Of a stretch of DNA of 64,000 nucleotides, positions 46,530 to 60,400 are shown piece after piece (within the stretch, counting starts at the first letter, position 1; each line of letters opens with the position of its first letter). The stretch covers positions 4,114,501 through 4,178,500 of the forward strand of contig OU015669.1 of assembly GCA_907165275.2 (NCBI GenBank), read 5' to 3'. This DNA is from Zygaena filipendulae. Taxonomy: Eukaryota > Arthropoda > Insecta > Lepidoptera > Zygaenidae. A model generated the notes under the pieces. It was given only the letters and a program-made list of their open reading frames with translations, did no database searches and was not told where the DNA came from. Made by a program: the position numbers and the translations under genes.

Positions 46530-49500
46530 ATGAAACGAGTTAGTAAAATTCACAACGCTATAGAACTGTGGCAGGTGTGTACCTATTTATTTATTTGACC
46601 GGGATAGGGTTGGTATAGGGCTCAGAGTAATAAATATACGCATTAAAACAAGCAAGGAAATTAATATTCGAATAGTGTCGACTGCCGTGACATGGTTTTT
46701 TTACCTATTTATTTCCTTTAGCAAGAAACGAGTGCGCCAGCAATTCCCACATTTAGTCAACGTCTAGACAAAGTTCTGGGCAACAATGGAGTGCAATTGG
46801 GATGCTTTACAGAAATACTTGGTTTGCCAGGTTCAGGAAAAACGCAATTGTGGTTTGTATTTAGACATTGAACGTTCAACACATCATGGTTATATACTCT
46901 TTGACATCAACAACACTAACCGACATCCGACATTACATTAAATACAAGCCTCGACTCGAAACTTGCAATTCACATAATGTTGGTTACTGTAATGTTTATC
47001 GAAATGATTTTTGGGTCCCTAGTTAATAATCGATATGATAACATTGTCAAAACATTCTCGAGATTGCCGGCCCTGTCCTACTTAGGAAAAAAGACTATTT
47101 CCTGTAAAATTTTATAAGTGTAATAAATGGAAAAAAAAATCATCAATTGAATTAGAGGTAACTAATAATTCCTTTTTTTTATTTCCATTTGTCTGTCTAT
47201 CTTAAATAAACTACACCAGTGGGAGCCTGCAGCAACAGCAAGTTGAATACTAGTGAAAGTTAATATTCAAAGCTTAATAATCTTATACAAAACTTAATTT
47301 TTATTACAATCAATTAATTAATTACAAAAATTTTACAGAAAAAAGCATTTTTGCTTTTTGCAGATTTTACAATTCACCATGCAACTCTCTTTCTCTTTCT
47401 TTATAGAATCAAGTTGGTCCAGTTGCTTTGTGTGATGGGTTTGCCAATGCACAGCATTCAATTTATATTTATACATATTACATAGTTTAATTAGTCAAAT
47501 ATTTTTAGTTTACAACTATGTGCATCAGTTCAAATACCAAAGGAACTCGGTGGATTAAATGCGGAGGCTTTGTACATTGACACAAATACCAATTTTACAA
47601 TTAAAAGATTCAGAGGTAGGTACCTAATCAGATCTTTCTTCTAATAAACTAAAGGACAGATGTTTTCGATTATGAACTTAAAAGCTTTACTAATACTGGT
47701 ATTTTGATTTAAATTTAGTGCTAGCTTTACAACGGTTCCCCTCCCTACATTACTAGAATAATTTTTATTTCCTGGTTTCCGCTCGTTATCTACTGGCTAT
47801 GAGATGGCGCAGGTGAAGTTACCATGTTAGGTATGTGTCCGCACCTCGTTTGCGCTCCAGGATTTGCTACCGGTGTAGTGAAGATTAAATTATCCCCATA
47901 TTAAGACCATAGAATATCGATATTTACTGAAAGTGCCTATGCAGTTAATACCTGTTCTAATTAAAAACCATTATCTTATTAAGATAGATGTAAGCGGCAT
48001 ATAAAAATATCAAGCTCTGTGTATATTAATATTATTATTGCAAAAATTTGTTTCAAAATCTGTACCTACTTATTAAAACTTGAATTATTTCTCAGAAATA
48101 CTGATCTCTTCACTAACAAAATGTCAGCAGCTGCTAGAAGCGCCTCCGGAGATTTGTGAAGAGGATGCACTGAACAGGTTGCATTATGTCAATTCATTCG
48201 GAGTGGAGAAGTTTTGTGCCTTCATGTACGGCCTGCCTCAGTTTATTGTTGAACATCCTAATGTGTGTAGATTTGAATGTATTTAAGTTTAAAAACGAGG
48301 TTTACAGTGTTCAAACTCTGCTTTGTTTTCTCTGCCTAAACCAACTGGAGACAGGTGTGTGTTTAGTCAGAGTATTTAACCAAAAGGAGATGCTTTTGAT
48401 GAACGATCTCTTCTGCCAAAAGTGCCACAGCACGACTCATACCTGGATGTGTATCCTTTCTTTCTATATTGTAAATCCGAATGTTTGTTTTTACGTTTGC
48501 TTTCACTTCTGAAATGCTCAAAAATACTCACTGAAAAATAGCCAAATCACCTCAAGTAAATAATGGATGATGCCCCCTTACACGTTATCAGGGGTACAGA
48601 GACAGACATAGGGTACTTTTATACCGGAATTTGCGCGGTAAAAACCGCGGAGAACGGAATTTTCTGGAATATTTACTGCTTATAAATAACATTAAAGAAG
48701 CCCTGATTAAAAATATATTTTATACGTACCATTGTATCTTAGGAGCTTACTTTTACTGAAAGGGGAGGGAGGGCTTAAAATAAATTCTGCTTACGTAGGC
48801 ATACGAAAGTTCTTTGAGCAGGAGAGAAATTCAGTTCAAGTGGCGCCTTATCAAGACACGACGCTTTATGGTCATAGTGAATAAGGGCTCAGTTAATCGT
48901 TTAGAATTGAAAAACTTGAAGTATCAACAAAAGCGCTCTTAAATTATTTCGCAGGTCAAATTAATAGTAATAGACTCGATAACATTCCCTTTTAAAGAGG
49001 GTATAATATCTCCAAAGCAAAGGACTGGTCTCTTGTTCAGGATTATGGCGAATTTGCAAAGAGTGGCTGTTCAGGAGAGAATAGCTGTAAGTTTTTCATC
49101 TTTATTCTTCTATCGCTAGAAAGTCAAGATAAGTTACGTTGTTAAGTAGGTATTATAGTTTTATCCGGTGCCTCAAAAGGAAAAAAGAACCCTTATACGA
49201 TAATTTTGTTGACCATTCGTCTGTCTGTCAACAAATTTATTACCCACCCTTAAACCTAACCGCACCTTTGCATATACTACATGGTATATTCATGATTCAT
49301 CAGGCACGGTAGGTATCCCGGACGACGCGTGCGAGTGAGCCGAGACCCGAGGAACTGGGCGAAGTTTCCCTTTAGTTTTAATCTGTAGGTACTTTACAAG
49401 TAATCCACTCTCAAGAACTCGATGAGTCCGACCGGTTTGTCCGCAGGTGATTTTGACGAACGAGATGAGCACGCGGGTGGGTCTGAGCGGGGGGTCGTTG

Positions 49501-51143
49501 GTGGGCGCGCTGGGGGACGCGTGGGCGCATCGCTGCAACAAGCGGGTGCTGCTGAGTGCCCCCGCCGCTGCGGCAGCCGTGCGTCACGCCTTGATGCTGA
49601 AGAGCAACGACGGCCCTAACGATGCTGGGACATTCCAAGTATGTACTTACACATAGGTGTATCCAGTGTCAGAGGCAGACATTCATCATAATATTCATCC
49701 AAAATATCCATAATCTAAATCCTTAGTTCCTTACTAATATCCCTACTAATCCTACTAATATTAAAAATGTAAAAGTGTGGATGTTTGGATGTTTGTTACT
49801 CAATCACGCAAAACGGCTGAACGGATTTGGATGAAATTTGGCACGCACGTTGTCAGGGGTACAGAGAAGGACATAGGGTACTTTTTATTCTGGAATTCCC
49901 GCGGGAACTCCGAAATTGCCGCGGGTGAAACCGCGGGGAACAGCTAGTAATCCATGAATCACCCGAACGCGGTGTAACAAAAATGTATTTTTAATTAAAA
50001 AAATAATAGACACGTATATTTTGCTTTTTTAATTAAGAAAAATATACTTAGATAAAGCCATTAAAGTTAATGAGTGGGGCTTCGTGTCATAATATCATAT
50101 TAACTCGTAGTGACTGTACCGGATCGTGACGTCACGCGACATTTTGACTCAATGTAGGTATCGTCAATATTTTTTAGTTATCTACGTAAAAAAAATTAAA
50201 TAATTCGTGTTTAATTTTTTTATTATTGTACACGACGCGACCATTTTAAATATTGTAAAAACATAGGTATACGGACTAAAAACTAAAATTATTCATAAAA
50301 CTATAGCCTATCACTTCAACCCTGGTCCCTGAAAAGTGATGGCTAATGAAAGTCAACTGTGTAGGTATATTATATTGTGTATATTTCACGCCCAACCCTC
50401 CTCTATCACTTTGCTCGTTTCCACCTATTTAATTTACTTTAATGGCTTACGATCGATACAAACCGCATTTAGCTATTTATTGATCGAATGCATTTTATAT
50501 TGTACCTAGGTATATTATGTAGGTAGAGTGCCGCTGCCCACTTTCGTTCGACAGTTTGCGATTAATCTAGACATCGTTTCAACACTACTTCGATTTATAA
50601 AATCTTTGCGATAGGTATGGAATCCACGATTTGCTGTGATTGTCATGATTTGTCATTTAACACCTAATGATCTATGCCATAGTATATATTTGTTTATTGT
50701 ATGTCTATGCGCTTTTATTCACGATAAATTAGTTTCTATCTGATATTGGTCACTAGCGCTTGACGAGATTTCTTTACAACCATCTAACATTTTAAATTTT
50801 TAATTACAATGTACGAAATTCCGATGTAAAATATAGGATAACAAGAATGGTCTTTTAATACTTATAATATCATTGGTATGGCCCCATGAAATAAATGAAT
50901 TTAATTTGTCGTTTATAAATATGGATGACGTACGAAAATAAACTGGGAACTACCGAAAGAGATCAATATGTAATATGAGATCAGTATGGCTTTTTCGTAA
51001 TGACAGGTGATATCTAGTATTTGATATCGTGCCAGCTAATGGATCAATTTCATGTAACTTACATGTTTTACGTGGCAAGGCAAATGGTAAAAATAGATTT
51101 CTCATTTCAGATAACACGCGATGGGATAAGGGACGTTGATTGA
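46530..51143 (+). CDS. RAD51C: RAD51C-type recombinase paralogue (spindle-D class), complete, seven exons
   Basis: Exons: 46530-46574, 46722-46852, 47509-47615, 48096-48262, 48955-49086, 49447-49638, 51111-51143; 268 residues, all phases agree. RAD51C acts in RAD51 paralogue complexes that promote homologous recombination; the fly counterpart, spindle-D, works in meiotic double-strand break repair. Walker A is GLPGSGKT (residues 49-56), Walker B LIVID (about 153-157). Further family blocks are IPTFSQRLDKVLG, VQIPKELGGLNAEALYIDT, VILTNEMSTR, ALGDAWAH, and the short last exon ITRDGIRDVD. Length matches insect spindle-D rather than the longer vertebrate protein, because the N-terminal helix-hairpin-helix domain is reduced to about 20 residues (MKRVSKIHNAIELW). 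If the sixth intron were retained, the frame would end after five extra residues at 49656; the 33-nt final exon is preferred because it restores the conserved tail. Confidence 0.92.
49730..49948 (+). repeat. CCGCGG-family repeat, near-complete reference copy
   Basis: Forward copy with every module: CTACTAATATTAAAAATGTA, GTGGATGTTTGGATGTTTGT, AAACGGCTGAACGGATTTGG, CACGTTGTCAGGGGTACAGA, GGAATTCCCGCGGGAACTCC, CCGCGGGGAACAGCTAGT. Very similar to 61553-61747. It lies in the last intron of RAD51C. Confidence 0.85.
49995..50279 (+). mobile_element. Miniature element, TTAGTCYGTC family, copy D (diverged)
   Basis: Contains AATAATAGACACGTAT, GTGGGGC, GTGACGTCACGCGACATTTT and ends ACGGACTAAA. Orientation and ends are less clear than in copies A-C. 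Confidence 0.5.
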
Positions 51144-51438
51144 AACACAATTTGTGAACATACATACGTTGTTTAATAATAAAAAAAATTATAAGTAAAA
51201 TGTAAACAGTTTTGTAAACAGAACTACAGCACCAATAAATATCGATCTCAATTCACAAAATAGTTAAGCTTTTTTATTTACTATAACAATTTTATTATTC
51301 ATAAACAACAGTTATACAAACAATATATTAAAGGCAGTTTCAGATCGGAACTTTAGCGTCGCAGTGCAAGGCTTTTAAACATTCATAAACCATTTGTATT
51401 CTTAAAGTAGACTATCATGTATTGTATATTATGCTTAT

Positions 51439-51489
51439 TTAGGAAACGATCGTGAGTAAGACGCGTTTGTAGTCGCCTTTCGTATCATC
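51439..51489 (-). CDS. Annexin alternative terminal exon A (distal)
   Basis: After acceptor ATATTTTGCAG it reads [16 protein letters not shown] then stop, 51 nt, phase 0. Closest to exon D. Candidate polyadenylation signals on the minus strand lie near 51276-51297. Confidence 0.87.
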   Translation of the reverse strand, partial: DDTKGDYKRVLLTIVS

Positions 51490-54400
51490 CTGCAAAATAT
51501 TACATCATACACTGTAGTGATAGCGTTGTGTAGGTAAAACATGCAAAGCTCCATAGAACTCTTAATAAATATAAAAATTTAACATTCAATAAATTATTTT
51601 GCAGGATTAAGCGCAAAGTGTGACTAGCACATTCTTGAAGTCACCGGTTAGGTCTTCCTGTAAACAACAGTCAAAAACACAAATACTATATAAATGTTAG
51701 CGAAAACATAAATTAAACCAAAGAAACTGGCCCATAATTTCCTTTCAATAAATAAATAATAACATCAGAACATAATCCATGCTTTCGAGAAATATTAGGT
51801 ACGAGATTTCAAAGGAATGAGATTACTATACACTACGACTTAAGGCGCTAAGCTTAATATTTAATAGTATAGAAAAATAAATGTCTTTGATAAAGAAAAA
51901 TGCAATAACTATAGAATGTTGTTGGATTATATCTACTAAATGAAGTATACAAAGAGGTACTTATATGCGTATAATAAAAATATTTGGGATGCAAATACTT
52001 TTCCACACCGGCGCTATCTTATGTGATATAGTTGAAATAGCGTCATAATACTGAGTGTTTAACTACGTATTGTCTGGAGACGCTTTAGTAACACATTGTA
52101 GATAGAAGACAGCCGAGTGGACCTCCTAAGTCCTCCTGAAAATATTCAACAACTACTTTACAAAACACAATCTACCAGGCAACACGCCTGACCTGACCCC
52201 TCATGCAGAGTACATGAAGCGTTAGCATAGCAGAGACTAGACAGACTACAGTGCAAAGGCCAAAGACATTTGTTACATGACTGTGAGTGGAAGAAGCAAA
52301 ATATACAGATCTTTAGAAATTACATTAATAATAAAAACGACCCGAGATAATATACGAATTTCACATTCTGACACGCCTTAGAACTATGGTACACACTGGA
52401 GGCAAAACTAGCACATGTATTTCTTCATCTTAATAATAGCAAGTGTAAATATATAAATTGGAAAATTTTGTTGTCAGTGTACGAGTATTAATCCATAAGA
52501 GCCTAATTGACACAAATAATGAACTTAAATAATTTATTCGAAATCGTTGATGTCCTGAACACTTGTGACTCGGTTTCTATTCGACAATGGTCAATAAAGC
52601 TTTCTTGTAATCCCCTGAAGTGTCGCCCTGTAATCAAAACCATACTATTCTAAACTTTCTTGTTACCAAATTAAAAATTTAACAATTTATTCTAGTTGTC
52701 CCTGATTAAGTCCCATTTGAGTATATATTAATAAATTATAATACATATAAATTGAGTAATCAAGTATAGCTGCCAGAAAACAGACACGCAAAAAACCCCA
52801 GCTGAATTATAAAGTATCGTTAGTTAAACAAGTAACATACTAGATGAACGATTCACGTGAGTCACGCTATTTTACAAAGCCAGCTTTTTTACAATGTTCC
52901 CGAGTTGTCACACGTACCTATTATTGTCACCTGCCGCGAAACTAAAAAGTTGTTATAACTCTACACCTTTGATTGTTATGAAACAATTTCTTATACGTTT
53001 TAATATGGTGAAATCGTTTTGTTCATATTTCCAAACTGTTCTTATTCATAGTACCTAGATCTGTATATAGGTATAAAAAAAGAGATGAGGTTATAATATG
53101 AATTATGGACAGTAGTTATTAAAATATAAAAAATATTGGTTTATGAAAATGAATCATCACTTTGATTAGATTCATGCTTATGAAAGTGAATAAATATTTA
53201 GATAAAGAAATTACGGGTCAGTTTTTAGAAAAAGTTAAGTACATACTTGAATTAAGTAAATATATTATCAAAATTGGTAAGCTATATTTTATACATAACA
53301 ATAATCACCCAGTGCTATGTAGGTACAAATAAATCAATTCAAATCTAATCAGTAAACAGTTTATTGTTTTGTTAGACATGTTATTATTAACAATATTATC
53401 TACAGAGGCTTAAACGCTTCACTTTATAATTTGTCAGACACCAATCTAGGAAATCGAAGGTGTAATCGAAGTTAGAACAGTTGGTTCCGATTTAGGATCA
53501 GTGAGTGAGACAGAGCGCGAGTGATCACACTACATTAAAATGTACCCTAGAGTAGTCGATACAAATTAGTGTAGTGTGATCACTCGCTCTCTCTCTCTCT
53601 CTCTCTCACTCATTAATCCTAAATTGAATCTGATTTAGATTCCCTAAATTGGAAGTAGTGTAATAAGCCCATTGCTCATGGTTTATTGTCAAAAATGGTC
53701 CGATATGAGTCTAAAACACAGTAATATTCTGTATTCTATGCCGAAACCATTAACAGAAGGTAAGCCGCTATAGATATTATTTGTTAATAGTAACCGTTTC
53801 ACATAACATCTACTCAAGATGATTATTTTTTGAGAAGTTGTTAATTTGACTAACAGCAATTTACTAATCAGATAAGGCGATGGGTGTTAACACAACACAC
53901 ACGTATACAAGTACAATATTAGTTATCAATGTTAGATATGAATTTGTTAGTCTTAAAATAACATGGATATACCTAGATATAAAAGCGTATGAACTATGAA
54001 CACATAAAATTAGATTTATTTTAGGAATTCTCTTGTAAATTAATAAACCCGCGCTAGACGAGACTGTTTGTTCAATACTAGAGTTAACACTAGCGTCGAT
54101 TTTAAGAATCTTAGTAAGTTAAATAAAGCACAAAAATACTTAAAAATTCGTAGGTATTTACTCAGTAACCAAAACCGTATTAATACACAAGTCAAACATT
54201 ATAGTAACTTGCAGCGTTGTTTAGGTACGCAATTAACGATTGTCGATTTGGTCAAACTTAAGAATTTAATTGAATAATTACATAACTAAAATATTTTTGC
54301 GTACCCATATAAGTAATATAGTTTGCTGAAAGTTACTTATGTTTATTCCAGCACAAAATTTTCACAGAAAATTAATCAGGCTCAGGTATTTGAAAGGTGC

Positions 54401-57400
54401 AAATGTGATTTTTTAATAATTTGTTTCAAACAGACTGTATTTTATGTACCTACCTAAGTATTCATATGTAAGTATTAGAAAAAGCAATAGATACAAACAA
54501 AATCTAAGGAAACACGGTTTTTTTTTTAAACCATTTAATAAATTACTATTTGCATGAAATCATGTTCAGGTGAAATCAATTAACTTATATCGATCCCATT
54601 TTCGCTGATAGGCATCGATATGGTCTGAGTGAGTCACCACACTAAGATAATATTACCTATGGTAAATTATTACTAAGACTAACCAATGCACCTTTCAAGT
54701 GACCCCGTCAATTTTCTGCAAAAATGTATCAAGCGAAAATTTAAAAACACATAGGCCACTTACAGCGATCCACTGCTCCAAGGGCTTCCCGAACTTCTCC
54801 AGGAACGCCTGTTTGATGTCGCCGAGATCGATCTCGGAGCGACTGACTACGATTCTGATGAGAGTCTTGTCGTTGGTGCCAATGCCCTTCATCGAGTGGT
54901 ACAGACGTTCCGCGAAGAAACCCACCTTGCTCTTAACGCATTTTGCTAGAAAAATATATAATTCATTTCTTATTTCTCGTACCTATTGATGGGCTGTGGG
55001 TGGACACAGAGAATCGTTATATACCTACCTATACTTTACAGTTTGACTGAGCCGCTTTTTTGACCGTGAGTCCTGAAGCTTCTTAATGGTGCTAAACGAA
55101 TCAAAGCACACAGTCGAAAGCAGCTGTGGTCGAAAGCGTCCGAACTCGGTGTTAACTCACCATATAATAGAAACTTCTCCACAGATCAAAAAATATACCA
55201 TTTTTAAAATAGGTGTAGGTACCTATGCTAATAATATAATATGTAAGGATTATTGAACGGATATACGAATACTAATGATTAATTAAATGTAATATTACCT
55301 ACTTAGCTAACACGTGTATTATATATATCAGTAGGTATTTTAAGAAAAATATAGTGGGAAAATATTGTTCATATTAAATGTAAATAATTTACCACTACCG
55401 ACTTTGATGAGACAAGTGCATTAGGAAGGTAGAGGTACGTTATAAACTCCGACTACACATAGGTTAGGTTACGAACAAGAGTTAAAAAAAATAAGTTAAC
55501 GGCCGCACTCAGAGTCGACTTTAATGATTACTTAGTTAAGTATAGATTTTTAAAACAAAATTTCCGCAATCAGAGACGTTCAGTAAATTAATGTTAATTG
55601 GCATTTAATGAGATGTAACTTAATTAGTTAAATGCTAATTAACATTAATTTATTAAACTTGTCTGATCGCGGCAGTTTTGTTTTAAAAATCTATACTTAA
55701 CTAAGTAATCATTAAAGTCGACTCTGAGTGCGGCGGTAAGTAACTTAGCATTTTTGACAGTTGTTGAAGTAAAGGTACCTAATGCAATAGTAGTCTACAA
55801 AAATTTATCTTCGACGCCAATCGTACCTACCTTAAACATTACTTAGCTGATGGCAAATAAAAAAGCTAATGACACTTGACAAGGTCGGAACGAGGAAATT
55901 CGCTTCGAATTAGTATACACGTAAAATGACCTTGCCGTCACAATATCACAATACAGGGATTTGTGTTACATATACTTACTGGTATAACGAACTAAATACC
56001 TAATAGTTATGCGTTTTTAACTGTTTATATTTTATACTTGGCCGTGTGACCCGAATTTATCAATCATAAAGTGTCGTAAATTAAGCGGTTTTTTAATGAG
56101 TTGATCAAAAATCCTCGATAACTCTCTACCGTTTATTTTAATAACAAAATCACACTGTATAAACCTTGCGGAAAAAATCTTTCATGATCGGAAGTTTCAT
56201 GTAATGCCTCCACTACATTATCGCCGAGTACAGACGATTATGCGCGAGCACGATAGTGTAGAGGGGATACTCGGCTGTTCTCGCCGATCATCGTCTATGA
56301 TCGCCGTTGTCGGTTTTTGGGCACACATCAAAGGGAATCGCCTGTGATCGCGTTGAGGTGTCCACATTATCGGCGATCACACGATCAACGATCATCGGAT
56401 TCATCGGCGATAATGTAGTGCAGGCATAAAAATTAACGTCGGAAATCTCGAGGATTTAATAAACTTCGGGATTTAATAAACTTACCGATAGCGAGCATGC
56501 CTTTCTCGATACTGCCAGAGAATTCTTTCTTGATGGTTTCTTCGATATCTTTGCCGGTCATAGCCTCGTATTCGGCGAATATCTGCAACGATGACGTTAA
56601 TATTCAAACAGTCATCTATCTGATCAATCACAGTCTTGGTTAGATATGAATAATTCATCGTCTGCACACCACAATCAGTGGTATTATACAATACATCCAA
56701 CGCAAGGCTGCGACTTATGATGACTCATTTAAGGCGGTTTCCACCAATACACACTATTATAAAGAAGTTGCTTGAACTGAACTGAATCAAGTCTAAAAAT
56801 AGGTACTATCACTGATAGGAAGCTACAATATTTCTTAGTGTTCCTTTTGTTCCAGGTGTAACCACGGAGGACTCCAGGTGTAACTCCTAACTAATCTATT
56901 ATACTAATATAGTTTGTGAGTTCGTTTGTGACGTTGCAGGGGAAATCTCTGGATCTACTGAACCGATTCTGAAAATTCTTTCACTTATAGGTTGTGAATT
57001 GTGATATAGGGTACTTTTTATGCCGAAATTCCCACAGGAACTCCGAGATTACCGAGAGTGAAACTGCGGGGGACAGTTATAGTATTATTATAAATGCGAT
57101 TGTGAGTTTGTTTGTTACGCCTTACCTATACTCAACCGATCATTACGAAATTATGGATACACTGAATCACAGCAGGTACAGAAAAGGATATGGGGTACTT
57201 ATTATTATGATTTAGTTCTACATGAGGTTCTACATAAATGGACATAGATAAGCAATAGTGTGTTAACCCACACTGGAGAAATTTTGAGTAAATCGTCTTT
57301 TAAAAGTATAGCGCCATTTTGTGTCAACATTTTGTATGTTAAATATTTAGTTACATATTTAAGCAATGTAATAAGGTAAACACATAATTAGAAAACGTTC

Positions 57401-60400
57401 CCTAACTCAATAAATCGTTCTGAATCAATAACTTAAGTTTGTGGGTTAACATGTTATTGCTTATCTGCGTCCAAATAAAATATTTGAGATTTCCTTTTTT
57501 TATGGCGCTAGTTTCACCGTCGTGTCTTAAGTTACGTTTTTACCTGTCTCAACTGTTGGTAGGAGCGTGTGATGAGGATGGAATTGAAAACTGACTCCTC
57601 AGTGCCCCACTGGCCCTCGCCGGCGGCCGCCAGCGCCTCGGCGTCGGCCTTGGCAGCGCCTTCGTCGATGCCCTGGTTTTCGTCGCGGTTGGCCATGCAC
57701 AGCGACACGCACAGACGTTTGAAATGACCGGATGTGTCGCCTTTCAAATCCGACTCCAGACTCTTGCCGTACACTGTTGGAATAGAAGGAGTTTAGTATG
57801 AAAACTAATGAAAGGTCTGTAGTGTCGCCGGGTGATTTTAGTACACAAAACTATTCATCACGCACAAAAACATTCATTCATTGAAGCAACGAAATGAATT
57901 ACCATTTACATTACCGCCATTACGTTTTTACTTAGTCATTGTTTGAAAAATTCACAGTTTTGGGAATATTGTAGAAGATAATTAAATATCCGGGATGCCA
58001 GCAAAGAAAGTTTTGGGAAAGTTATTAAGAAGCATTTGCTCAACTTCCTTGGCAACCGTGGCGCGCCCGCTCTACATTGCCTCTCTAGTTAATATATTAT
58101 TTTATCTGTGTTGGAAAGTTTTAAAATTAGAATTGTAGTGTTGAATACTTTTTTTATTTGAAGCTCGGATTTCGTAAATGGAAATCACAAATCACAATAT
58201 TTTAAAGATAGATATTGTTATTAATACCATATCGTCGCGGCGCCTGTATCCACGACTCAAAATAACTTATTTATTAATAAGGTAAATAGGTACCTATATC
58301 AGGTTTTTAAATGTTTCAATAACAACTTATCTGGTTTAGATATTAAAGAGTCAAGTTCACCTTTGTTATTTCGCCCTTTAAAACCGAAAGGCTCACACAC
58401 GATTTGCTTACAAATTGTATTGTGTGATTAATTTACAGTTAAAAACCTTGATAATTACGAGGCAGGTGCTTTAATAAGTGTTAAATAGTAAGGTAACTTG
58501 TGCGTTAGCACAACTTAATATTTTCGAGTTAGGGTTTCGTCTTTGATTTGAACACGCATGATGCAAAGAGTTTCTCGAGGGTAAACAGAATTTAATTGAA
58601 AAAACTGCTGTCGTCAACTGCATGTTATAAAATAATACGGTGCCCGGTCGTTAGGTGCACAAAATGTGATGCTCACACTGCTCGTAGAAAGCGGATATGG
58701 TACGGATGCCGTAGTTGGAGAGTGTGCAGAGGATCTCGATGATGGCCTCCTCATCCGTCCCGAGGCCGGCCACCGCCTCGTGCAGCTCTTTGGCGTAGAA
58801 GTGCGGCAGCGGCGTCATCAGAGCCACAATCACGTTCTCCAGGTTGCCGCTCAGCTCACTCTTCAGTTCGCTGATCAGGTCCTGATGTGGATATAATTGT
58901 GTAGTACTTAGTAGTACTTAGTTATATTGGCTTAATACATATATTTTGATTTGTGATGGAAAAATTGTATAAATGTAATGTATTACCTAATACCTATTAT
59001 TATTGTAGCAAAAGTCTGTAAAACATATCCAATTAACCATTTAAAATTATTTTTAGAAGTAATAGAAAATACACTAATTTATTTCAATGACCTGCTGCAG
59101 TCGTAAAATATGAAATTTTGGTGTATAAAATATGATAAGGTGCGTATTAAACTACAATATTAATTAACTATTGGCCCGATGTTATCTTAGGTATAGACAA
59201 TTAGATGTAGTTTTTAATGCGTTATGTACGTAAATATCTACCTATCTATAATATTCAAATATAATTATTTACGTGTACCCGACTGCAAAATCTTTTTTTA
59301 AAGAAAATTTACTTACCTATTCTCAAAAAAGATCAAAATCGCTTACATGAGAATATTTAAAATCTAAAACATTTATAAAGTCGTCAATTAAGTAAAAGAT
59401 AGGAAACTCATTTAGATAGGTATGTAGGTACCAACATAATGTTATAACAGCGCATCAAAGAGCGCCTAATGAACATACTGTGTGTAAAACTAGAATTTGA
59501 AAATTAAATTTATTTCTATTTTTAAACAAATTCTGACACGAATAAAATAATCTAATACAGCTAATACTACTAAAGTATTATATTATTTATCTGTGCTAAT
59601 ACTGAATACATTATGCCCTTTTCTACCCTTACATTCTGCACATATAGGTACCTACCTAAATTAATATGTATACTCTTAGCTCAATACATAGGTATATCAA
59701 GGTAAATATAAATATCTAAATTGAAGATATATCATAATATAGTATACTTATGTACCTATAGCTAAATAGTTTCGAAAACGGTTAGTCTATTATTATAAAG
59801 AGGAAAGATTTGATTTTTTTGTTTGTTTGTTACGATTTAATTTAACTCAAAAACTACTGGACCGATTTCAAAAATTCTTTCACCATTAAAAAGCTACATT
59901 ATCCCTGAGTAACATAGGCTATATTGTAATCCGGAATTCCCGCGGGAACTCCAAAATTATCGTAGGTGAAACCGCGCGGGACTACTAGTAAATGATAAAA
60001 GTCACTTTGTTATTAAGATGAACATAAAATGAACGCTAGGTAAGCCGACGTCAATTTTATCAGAAAGTAAAGAAATAATAGATAATATCTCGATTCTCGA
60101 GTTTACAGCTAGTTACCGCTTTGCTGGCGCAGATTGTACCTATATTGCTTTTAATATGAAAACTTTCGTTGGTAACATAACATTTGCTACATTTTTATGA
60201 GATACCTAGGTAGGTACCTACCTACGGCATCGGTCTCTCTTCGTATTTCCTTATCTAGAACTTTGACCTCACTGATTTTGGGATTTACAGTAGGTAGGTA
60301 GTACCTACCTTTATCGTGAAAGTTTTGATATGAACCGATGAACCTATGAATGTGTATGAATGTAAATGCACTGCTAGAATATTATAAATTATTATTGTAA

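Noticed and set aside
49639..49656. RAD51C ending VCTYT by reading through the donor
   Set aside because: GTATGT is a good donor and the exon at 51111 supplies the conserved family tail, so read-through is less likely.
54068..54277. 69-codon plus-strand open frame, lysine-rich
   Set aside because: AT-rich composition explains the residues; antisense to the annexin intron and without family similarity.
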